A DNA stretch of 64,000 nucleotides, from assembly GCA_020849855.1 (NCBI GenBank), contig JADZFO010000009.1, positions 6,648 through 70,647 on the forward strand, written 5' to 3'. How positions within the stretch are numbered: the first letter of the stretch is position 1; every line of letters begins with the position of its first letter. The notes beneath the pieces were generated by a model. The model saw only the letters and a list, made by a program, of their open reading frames with translations, was not told where the DNA came from and made no database searches. Source of the DNA: a bacterium. GTDB taxonomy: Bacteria > 4484-113 > JAFGCY01. The position numbers were made by a program, and so were the translations under genes. This document shows positions 31,958 to 38,084 of the stretch, one piece after another.

Positions 31958-34039
31958 CTTGTGGGCGGTGGCCCGCCGGATCCAGACATGCAGCGCGGCG
32001 ATGTCGGCCGGTGTTACGCCCTGCACCCGCATGGCCTGCCCCAGGGTGGCGGGGAGGATCGCGCTGAGGCGCTCGCGGGTTGCGCTGAGCAGGCCGGGGA
32101 CAGCATAAAAGTCCAGCTCCGCCGGCAGGCGCAGATGCTCACGCTCGCGCATCGCCTCCACCTGCAGGCGCGCGCGCTCAAGATAGCCTTCGTACTGGGT
32201 CTCGACTTCGATATAGCGCTGCGCGCTGCGGGTCAGAAAGGCAGGTGCTGAGTGCTGAGTGCTGAGTGCTGAATCTCCTGAGCCATGTTCAGACTTTTCC
32301 CCATTTGCCATAAGACCTTCGCCACTGTCCAATCGCCCTTTGCCTTCCGCCTTTTGACTTTCATTCAGCACTGCGCACTCAGCATTCAGCACTTCCTGCG
32401 CGCTTGCTCCGCGCCGGATGGCCTCAATGCCGCGGATGGTCTCGTTGTTGCGCACCGGCAGGCCGAGGGCCTGCTGCTGCGCGACCGTCAGCCTGGTGTT
32501 CTCCAGCTCGGCCTGTACAGCATGGACGCGCTGGCGCAGCGCCTCCAGGGCCTGGGTCTGCTCAGCGTTCAGCAGGCCAAAGTCGCGGGCGATGGGGCCA
32601 AGGCGCAGGGCCGCATTGTCATGCCGCAGCAGCAGGCGGTGCTCGGCCCGCGCGGTCAGCATGCGATAGGGCTCATCAGCGCCGCGCGTGGTCAGATCAT
32701 CCACCAGCACACCGATGTAGCTGTTGTCGCGGCCAAGGGGCAGCGCCTCGCGGCCGAGCAGGGAGAGCGACGCATTTGCCCCGGCCACCAGCCCCTGCGC
32801 TGCCGCTTCTTCATAGCCGCTGGTGCCGTTGAACTGGCCGGCGCAGTAAAGCCCGGCGATGCGCTTGCTTTGCAGGGCAGAGTCCAGGTCCAGTGGGTCG
32901 ACCGCGTCGTACTCCACGGCATAACCTGGCCGCTTGATCTTCGCCCGCTCCAGGCCGGGGATGGAGTGCAGGAACATGTACTGCACCTCCAGCGGCAGGC
33001 TGGTGCTCAGGCCCTGCAGATAAAGGATGTCCACATCCAGGCCGTCAGGCTCGATGAAGACCGGGTGCACGCGGGTCTCCGGGAACTTGGCGATCTTGTC
33101 CTCGATGCTGGGGCAGTAGCGCGGGCCGACGCCACTGATCAGCCCGCTGTGAAGAGCGCTTTCATGGCTGTGGCGCTGGATGATCTCGCGGGTGCTGTCG
33201 CTGGTACGGGTGTGCCAGTTGGGCAGGAACCAGGCCGGCAGCATGCTGGGGGCATAGTTGCAGAAGGCGTCTTCGCGCCACTCGGAAAGCTGTGGGTCGC
33301 ATTTTGTGTAGTCCACACTGTCGCGGGCGATGCGCGGGCTGGTGCCGGTCTTCAGCCGCCGCAGGGGCAGGCCGCGCTGCTCCAGGTCCGCGCCCAGCGC
33401 ATCCGCCGAGGACTCGCCCCAGCGCCCGGCGCGGTGCGTGCGGCTGCCCATGAAGCAGACGGCGCGGGTGAAGGTGCCGGGGCTGATGACCACCCTCTCG
33501 GCCTTATAGACACGGCCGTCGGTGAGGGTAACGCCGGTGACCGAAGCCGTAGGGGCGCACAGAGTGCGCCCGGCTTCCAGCTCGGAGTGGGCCGGGCGCA
33601 CGCTGTGCGCCCCTACATGAAGTCCTCCGACCTCCGACCTCTGACCTTGGACTAGCCCCGTATTTATCTGCGCGACTTCGCCCTCAATCAGGGTGAGGTT
33701 CTGCGTCCCCGCCAGCACCCCGCGCATATACGCGCTGTAGGCATTGCGGTCGGACTGCGCGCGCAGGGCCTGCACGGATGCGCCCTTGCCGGTGTTCAGC
33801 ATGCGCAGGTTCACATAAGTGCGGTCGGTGACCAGGCCCTGCAGGCCGCCCAGCGCGTCGATCTCGCGGGTCAGGTGGCCCTTGGCCGGGCCGCCGATGC
33901 TGGGATTGCAGCTCATGCGGGCGATCGCCGCCAGCTCCATCGTGATCAGGGCTGTGCGCAGGCCCAGGCGGGCCGCTGCGTGCGCGGCCTCGCAGCCCGC
34001 ATGCCCGGCGCCCACCACGATGACATCGAAGTCCTGCAC
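31955..34039 (-). CDS. mnmG: tRNA uridine-5-carboxymethylaminomethyl modification enzyme MnmG, with two in-frame insertions
   Basis: MnmG (GidA) modifies U34 of tRNAs with MnmE, using FAD. The FAD site VIVVGAGHAGCEAAHAAARLG, SCNPSIGGPAKGHLTREIDALGG and VISPGTFTRAVCFMG are conserved. The 694-aa length exceeds the usual ~620-630. Two stretches have no counterpart: residues ~129-166 (33542-33655), encoded by two palindromic elements plus a CTCCGACC microsatellite, and residues ~549-600 (32240-32395), encoded by a repeat of GTGCTGA words. Reading frame is kept in both. TAGAAT lies 8 nt before the GTG start (leaderless type). The TAG stop lies in a third palindromic element. Confidence 0.95.
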   Translation of the reverse strand: MQDFDVIVVGAGHAGCEAAHAAARLGLRTALITMELAAIARMSCNPSIGGPAKGHLTREIDALGGLQGLVTDRTYVNLRMLNTGKGASVQALRAQSDRNAYSAYMRGVLAGTQNLTLIEGEVAQINTGLVQGQRSEVGGLHVGAHSVRPAHSELEAGRTLCAPTASVTGVTLTDGRVYKAERVVISPGTFTRAVCFMGSRTHRAGRWGESSADALGADLEQRGLPLRRLKTGTSPRIARDSVDYTKCDPQLSEWREDAFCNYAPSMLPAWFLPNWHTRTSDSTREIIQRHSHESALHSGLISGVGPRYCPSIEDKIAKFPETRVHPVFIEPDGLDVDILYLQGLSTSLPLEVQYMFLHSIPGLERAKIKRPGYAVEYDAVDPLDLDSALQSKRIAGLYCAGQFNGTSGYEEAAAQGLVAGANASLSLLGREALPLGRDNSYIGVLVDDLTTRGADEPYRMLTARAEHRLLLRHDNAALRLGPIARDFGLLNAEQTQALEALRQRVHAVQAELENTRLTVAQQQALGLPVRNNETIRGIEAIRRGASAQEVLNAECAVLNESQKAEGKGRLDSGEGLMANGEKSEHGSGDSALSTQHSAPAFLTRSAQRYIEVETQYEGYLERARLQVEAMREREHLRLPAELDFYAVPGLLSATRERLSAILPATLGQAMRVQGVTPADIAALHVWIRRATAHK
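32240..32395. repeat. MITE-like GTGCTGA-repeat insertion inside mnmG
   Basis: The plus strand starts AGGTGCTGAGTGCTGAG and ends with ACTCAGCATTCAGCACTT, so tandem GTGCTGA units form inverted ends around a core with AAGGCAAAGG-like words. It adds about 52 codons in frame. Confidence 0.8.
33549..33650. repeat. Paired palindromic elements plus microsatellite inside mnmG
   Basis: GTAGGGGCGCACAGAG... (33549-33571) and its inverted partner GGGCGCACGCTGTGCGCCC-CTAC (33594-33616) face each other. They are followed by CCTCCGACCTCCGACCTC repeats up to about 33650. All of it lies within the mnmG reading frame. Confidence 0.85.
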
Positions 34040-34047
34040 AGCGCGGG

Positions 34048-34053
34048 ATTCTA
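34048..34053 (-). promoter_or_regulatory. -10 box of mnmG, leaderless arrangement
   Basis: Minus strand TAGAAT, 8 nt before the GTG at 34039, no ribosome-binding site. Confidence 0.5.
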
Positions 34054-34080
34054 GCTCAGTACGCCTGGGCGCAGCCCGGC

Positions 34081-34536
34081 TTAGTCAGTAAAGCTGATCG
34101 TCGCCAGCGGGCCGTTGCCGCTGATGCCGCTGCGCTCTTCCGGGTGGATGTAGACAAGGCCGAACTCGGCATAACCCGGGTCGCCGGGAAGCGAGATGCT
34201 GAGGTATTCGGACTCCGGGCCCCAGAAATCGCTGGGGCTGGTGCGCAGATAGCTGCGCTCCAGTGCATCAAAGCGAATCTCAAGGTAGAGGGCCTTGAGG
34301 TTACGGGCTCCCTGGACGGAGACCTCGTACTCGTTCGCGCTCAGCCGGCTCAGGCTAAGGCGCTCGAAGCTGCCGCCATCAATGAAGGTGTCGGGCAGGA
34401 TCCTGAGCTGCACGTCGCCGGAGATCAGGTCGGGTGGCTGCGGTATCTCAATGGGGCTGCCCATGCAGCCGCTGCAAAGCAGCAGGCAGGCTGAGAGAAG
34501 GAAGAGCGGCAGGCTCAGGCGAAGAGGCTTCACCAT
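34081..34536 (-). CDS. Small lipoprotein with cohesin-like domain
   Basis: The 151-aa product has a lipoprotein signal peptide (LLSACLLLCSGC, Cys ~24). The domain at ~50-150 follows the cohesin-type strand pattern: YEVSVQGARNLKALYLEIRFDALE, a middle FWGPES part, and FGLVYIHPEERSGISGNGPLATISF, close to the GxxGxGxLAxIxF ending of cohesin-like domains. No dockerin is seen in the window, so a carbohydrate- or protein-binding role is only inferred. GGAGGGG precedes the ATG. It ends 41 nt before mnmG starts. Confidence 0.65.
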   Translation of the reverse strand: MVKPLRLSLPLFLLSACLLLCSGCMGSPIEIPQPPDLISGDVQLRILPDTFIDGGSFERLSLSRLSANEYEVSVQGARNLKALYLEIRFDALERSYLRTSPSDFWGPESEYLSISLPGDPGYAEFGLVYIHPEERSGISGNGPLATISFTD

Positions 34537-34575
34537 TCAGTCTACCCCTCCAGCGGCCGGATGAACCTGGCCGGC

Positions 34576-35235
34576 CTAGTTGTTGCGCGCTTCGTCGGGC
34601 ACCGGCAGGTCCAGCATCTTCAGCACCTTGCTGGGGAACTCGCTGGTCCAGCCGCTCATGTAGTCCACCAGCTCGCCGCCGGGCTTGAAGACATAGGTCA
34701 CCGGCGTACCCATGTCCTGCACCTTGAACTGGCTGTCCGTGCGGCGGCAGCGCTCGTCGTGCAGCACCTCAAAGGAGACGCCCTTTTCCTTGACGTACTC
34801 GCGGCACTCGTCCTCGCCCTGGTCAATGTTGATGCTGACGATGCGCACATCAGCCTTGCCGTCCTCGACCAGGTTCTCCAGCTTCTGCACGTAAGGCAGC
34901 TGCAGATGGCAGACGGGGCACTCGGAGAGCCACCAGATCAGCACGAAGGGCTTGTCGCTCTCGGCCAGTTCCTTGAAGGTGAGGCTGCCTTCGCCCTCCA
35001 GATAGGGCAGGGTGAAGTCGTAGCTCTTCTTCTCGCTGCTGTTGGCGCGCGAGTTGCTGTCCCCGCCGCTGCTGTGGTTGTGGCCGGAATCGCTGCGGCC
35101 CGTGCCGCTGCCCGGGTTGACTCGCTCATCCCAGTCGTCAGCGCGGCCGACGGAAGTGCCAAGGATCATCATGCCGGCGCACAGAGCGGCGCAGGCGCAG
35201 GAACGCAGAGTGGAAATCGCAGACAGCCTGAACAT
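34576..35235 (-). CDS. Periplasmic TlpA/ResA-like thioredoxin
   Basis: This 219-aa protein has a signal peptide (LRSCACAALCAGMMILGTSVGRA), a Ser/Gly/Asn/His-rich linker and a thioredoxin fold at ~75-215. The active site is WLSECPVCHLQLPYVQKL (CPVC), with the cis-Pro in DMGTPVTYVF. ECREYVKEKGVSFEVLHDE fits the TlpA family insert. Such proteins handle disulfides in the periplasm, often for cytochrome c maturation. ATG 35235 is taken because it gives a clean signal peptide with GGGG upstream; the GTG at 35274 would overlap the next gene. Confidence 0.87.
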   Translation of the reverse strand: MFRLSAISTLRSCACAALCAGMMILGTSVGRADDWDERVNPGSGTGRSDSGHNHSSGGDSNSRANSSEKKSYDFTLPYLEGEGSLTFKELAESDKPFVLIWWLSECPVCHLQLPYVQKLENLVEDGKADVRIVSINIDQGEDECREYVKEKGVSFEVLHDERCRRTDSQFKVQDMGTPVTYVFKPGGELVDYMSGWTSEFPSKVLKMLDLPVPDEARNN

Positions 35236-35263
35236 TTGGATACCCCAAGACCCCTGAGTTGGT

Positions 35264-35761
35264 TCAACCCTCACGGATGGCCAGCTGGCTGGCCAGACCG
35301 GATAGATTATCGCATGTCATGAGCAGTGCATCCTCGCCGGTGTCCGTGTAATAGCCTTTGCGAATCCCCACAAGCTGGAAGCCTAAACGTTCGTAAAGGT
35401 GCTTGGCTGGTTCGTTGTTCACACGGACCTCCAGGATCATGTACTGCATGGCTTCATTCAGCGCCGCCAGTGCAGTGTAGGCCAGGAGCTGCGCCGCCAA
35501 ACCCTGGCCCCGGTACTCGCGGCGGGTCGCAATTGTCCCGACGTGAGCCTCATCATAGATGAACCAGCTGCCGATATATGCGGCAAGCTCGCCCGTCTGC
35601 ACGCTACGTATGACGTAAAACCGACTGTGACTGTTTGTCCGCAGGTCGGATTCGTACATATGTCTGCGCCAGGGCGTGGGGAAGCTGTACTCCTCGATCT
35701 GCATCACCTGATCCAGGTCGGAGAGACGCATGGGGTAAAATCGCCACTGCTCGTAGTCCAT
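35264..35761 (-). CDS. rimI: RimI-like GNAT N-acetyltransferase
   Basis: This 165-aa protein reads MDYEQWRFYPMRLSDLDQVMQIEEYSFPTPW, a typical RimI start. Motif A follows (TIATRREYRGQGLAAQLLAYTALAAL) and then ILEVRVNNEPAKHLYERLGFQLVGIRKGYY. RimI acetylates the N-terminus of ribosomal protein S18. Alternative acceptors are possible in this family, so the symbol is tentative. It is not linked to tsaB or tsaE as in many genomes. ATG 35761 is 12 nt from TATAAT, giving a very short leader. The promoter overlaps that of the divergent gene. Confidence 0.8.
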   Translation of the reverse strand: MDYEQWRFYPMRLSDLDQVMQIEEYSFPTPWRRHMYESDLRTNSHSRFYVIRSVQTGELAAYIGSWFIYDEAHVGTIATRREYRGQGLAAQLLAYTALAALNEAMQYMILEVRVNNEPAKHLYERLGFQLVGIRKGYYTDTGEDALLMTCDNLSGLASQLAIREG

Positions 35762-35773
35762 ATCGGCAGTGGA

Positions 35774-35781
35774 ATTATAAG
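35774..35781. promoter_or_regulatory. Shared divergent -10 region
   Basis: ATTATAAG gives TATAAT on the minus strand (toward rimI) and TATAAG on the plus strand (toward 35794). Each lies 12 nt from its ATG, so the two promoters overlap. Confidence 0.5.
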
Positions 35782-35793
35782 AGGTTTGCTGCG

Positions 35794-36531
35794 ATGGGGA
35801 GTGCGGCGACTGCAATTGCGTCAACAATGAAGACCAGCCTGAACAGCCGTCCATGTGATGTTCCGGATCAGCTTGGGACTTTCGAGCAGCTCATGAGCTT
35901 CGTCGAAAGCAACCGTCTGCCGCCGGGGCACGTGATCACGCGCATCGTGGTGGATGGCGACGAATGGGACGAGGTGGCTGAGAGCCAGCGGGCCAGTTCG
36001 CCTTTAACCGAAATTGAACTGGTTGAGTTTTACAGCGTGCGGACCATTGATCTGGCCCGCGAAGGGCTGGAGGACGCCACCCAGCTTATCCCGGCCCTGG
36101 CCGACGACCTGCTGGAAACGGCGGCCCTGCTGCGCGGAGACGACTTCCAGGACGGCCTGGGCGTACTGTATGAGTGCATCGAGCTGCTTGACTGGTATGT
36201 CAACCTGGTCACGGCCGTGGACATCATCTTCTCCCGCAACGACCCGGAGTTCCGCCTGAGCCCGACTGGCCTTGAGGGCGCTGACAGCCTGGATCCGGAC
36301 GCCGACTTCGAGGCCCTGAGCAATGCTGAAAGCGGCCCCGAGCTGAAGACCTTCGCCGCCATCGACAACCTGCGCGAGAAGCTGCTGGCGATGGAGGAGG
36401 CCCAGAAGAACAATGACCTCCTGCTGCTGGCAGACCTAATAGAGTATGAGATCCAGCCGATCGTGAAGCTCTGGGCCAGCGAGGCACCGGTCCTGCTGGC
36501 CAAGGTCAGCCGCGAGGGTGGCACCGCCTGA
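35794..36531 (+). CDS. Acidic helical protein of unknown function
   Basis: The 245-aa product is very acidic and predicted mainly helical, with no signal peptide or TM helix. Residues ~30-75 form a small beta part (LPPGHVITRIVVDGDEWDEVAE). Residues ~85-160 are helical (LAREGLEDATQLIPALADDLLETAALL, YECIELLDWYVNLVTAVDIIF), and a final helical pair follows (AIDNLREKLLAMEEAQKNNDLLLLADLIEYEIQPIVKLW). The last motif recalls flagellar chaperone-like helices, and flagellin lies 1.6 kb downstream, but that is only a guess. ATG 35794 lies 12 nt from a -10 box; the frame is open further upstream without support. Confidence 0.6.
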   Translation: MGSAATAIASTMKTSLNSRPCDVPDQLGTFEQLMSFVESNRLPPGHVITRIVVDGDEWDEVAESQRASSPLTEIELVEFYSVRTIDLAREGLEDATQLIPALADDLLETAALLRGDDFQDGLGVLYECIELLDWYVNLVTAVDIIFSRNDPEFRLSPTGLEGADSLDPDADFEALSNAESGPELKTFAAIDNLREKLLAMEEAQKNNDLLLLADLIEYEIQPIVKLWASEAPVLLAKVSREGGTA

Positions 36532-36549
36532 GCCCCTTTTCGGGCAGGC

Positions 36550-36577
36550 TTGATCAGGCTCCGGCGCTTTAATATAT
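36550..36577 (+). promoter_or_regulatory. Promoter of the pseudopilin gene
   Basis: TTGATC (36550-36555), a 17-nt spacer and an AT-rich TATATAAT. A second TATAAA lies near 36626, closer to the gene. Confidence 0.45.
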
Positions 36578-36662
36578 AATTGACGCGCTTACCGGTGTTA
36601 CCTCGGCGCGGCTTTAGCGTCTGGGTATAAAGCCTGTGACATCGGCAAGGAGCACAACTAGT

Positions 36663-37760
36663 ATGGCGAGCCATATCCGGCCGGGGAGAGTTCAGCGGTG
36701 CAAGGCGGCCCAGCCCCTGCGCGCGGGTTTCACCCTGGTCGAGCTGCTTGTCGTCATCCTGATCATCTCAGTGCTGATCATTGCGCTGATCCCGGTGGTC
36801 AGGAACGCCCAGCAAAAGGCCAAGGAACAGGCGGTGCGCACGAACTGCGCCGGCATTGAGGCCGCCCTGTCTGTGTATGCCCAGAACCACGGGGGCAACT
36901 TCCCCGGAGTGGCGATTGATGTCATGAGCCCCCTGCGCGGCCAGGCCCTGGGAGACCCGGACCTGTATAACCGCCCGGTGGGCCTGGACTTCCCTTCCCC
37001 CGGCGAGGTCTCCCAGGCCGTGATCGGCGCTGAGGGCCACCGCAACCTGAATGCCACGGCCCTGACCCAGCAGCTGCGCGACGCCAAGAACACGCAGCTG
37101 GTGGCCGGCAATATCGACTACCCGCGCTACTTCGACGAGCTGATGCGCAGCGGCGCCATCCAGGACTATCCGCACAACCCCTTCAGCGGTTTCGGACAGA
37201 ACACCTCGATGCGTAACATCTTCGGCTTCCGCGCCGTGCCGACCGCGCTCGACTTCACCGACATCGCCACCCTTAACGATCCTGACAACTTCGAGACCGC
37301 CCTGCTGGTCCCGGAGAAGCCGATTGTGATGCCCGGCCTGCTGAAGTCCATCGACCCGGTGACCAACCGGGCCTGGATCACGCATATGAACTATGCCCTG
37401 CCGGTGCTGAACTTCATTCCCGAGGCCTTCAGCGATTCGCTGGCCTTCGGCCCCGGTGAGGACAAGTACTTCTCGCCGGGCGACTTCGCCTATGTGCCGA
37501 TCCTCTCGGAAAGCGCTTACAGCCAGACGGATGACGGCGTGACCCTGCGCAACGAGTCCTATCTGTGGGGCACGCAGGTCAGCGGCTATCTGCTCTTTGG
37601 CTATGGCTCCGGCGAGGGCCAGGACGCCGCCATCCGCAAGGAGCAGGAGAAGTTCGCCGAGACCGGCCTGCCGGGCTATGGCGCGCCGGGCGTGGACACG
37701 CGCCACGAGCTGATCGTCCTGCAGTGCTTCGAGGGCGCCGTTTACTTCAACCGCTCCTAG
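36663..37760 (+). CDS. Type II secretion / type IV pilus pseudopilin
   Basis: The 365-aa protein has the prepilin signature RAGFTLVELLVVILIISVLIIALIPVV: cleavage after Gly, a Glu at +5 of the mature protein and one hydrophobic helix. The GspG-like helix continues as RNAQQKAKEQAVRTNCAGIEAALSVYAQNHGGNFPG. At ~340 mature residues it is much longer than classical GspG (~140), with an extra globular domain carrying AIQDYPHNPFSGFGQN and MNYALPVLNFIPEAF segments. It is exported and N-methylated by a prepilin peptidase not in the window. ATG 36663 is preceded by AAGGAG at about 12 nt. It likely builds a pseudopilus or serves in secretion. Confidence 0.88.
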   Translation: MASHIRPGRVQRCKAAQPLRAGFTLVELLVVILIISVLIIALIPVVRNAQQKAKEQAVRTNCAGIEAALSVYAQNHGGNFPGVAIDVMSPLRGQALGDPDLYNRPVGLDFPSPGEVSQAVIGAEGHRNLNATALTQQLRDAKNTQLVAGNIDYPRYFDELMRSGAIQDYPHNPFSGFGQNTSMRNIFGFRAVPTALDFTDIATLNDPDNFETALLVPEKPIVMPGLLKSIDPVTNRAWITHMNYALPVLNFIPEAFSDSLAFGPGEDKYFSPGDFAYVPILSESAYSQTDDGVTLRNESYLWGTQVSGYLLFGYGSGEGQDAAIRKEQEKFAETGLPGYGAPGVDTRHELIVLQCFEGAVYFNRS

Positions 37761-37870
37761 TCTTCAGCACACCGCACTAACCTGAAAGCAGTCCCAGACC
37801 TGCCCGGGCGCGCGTTTGCCTGCAGCTCTCCCTTGGACTGCTTTGCGGCGATTTCACCATACTTGCTTCC

Positions 37871-38003
37871 GCTTATCACCCCGGGGGATTAAGTTTCCGC
37901 CCCGCTGTGCCGTTGAAACACAAAGGGAACCACAGCGCAGAGCGTAACAGGGTCAAACCTGAAGCAAAGACGCCACAAGGAGGTGAGCGCCCGGGTGATA
38001 AGC
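37871..38003 (+). other. Large inverted-repeat structure in the flagellin upstream region
   Basis: GCTTATCACCCCGGG (37871-37885) pairs with CCCGGGTGATAAGC (37990-38003), 14 bp with a single bulge. Inside, CGCTGTG (37902-37908) pairs with CACAGCG (37931-37937), and CAGG-GTCAAA-CCTG forms another small hairpin. Nested pairing over 130 nt suggests a folded RNA if transcription starts upstream. A further GAGCCC-GA-GGGCTC hairpin lies at 38047-38060. The remaining part of the 324-nt gap, 37761-37870, shows nothing that I can name. Confidence 0.45.
37889..37916 (+). promoter_or_regulatory. Candidate FliA (sigma-28) promoter of flagellin
   Basis: TTAAGTTT, 12 nt, GCCGTTGA. The E. coli sigma-28 consensus is TAAAGTTT-N11-GCCGATAA, so 7/8 and 6/8 bases agree. 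Start of transcription would be near 37923, giving a ~160-nt leader. That would exclude the 5' arm of the large inverted repeat from the mRNA. Confidence 0.5.
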
Positions 38004-38084
38004 CCGCTGTGGAGCCTGATGGACACCTAGCCACAATTGTCCGCTAGAGCCCGAGGGCTCACTTTACGTTCACGGAGGAACGAA

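Noticed and set aside
37930-37990. Cyclic-di-GMP (GEMM-I) riboswitch in the flagellin leader
   Set aside because: CAGGGTCAAACC and GCAAAG words resemble parts of GEMM-I, but the GAAA-capped helix and receptor are not in the right order, so no class call is made.
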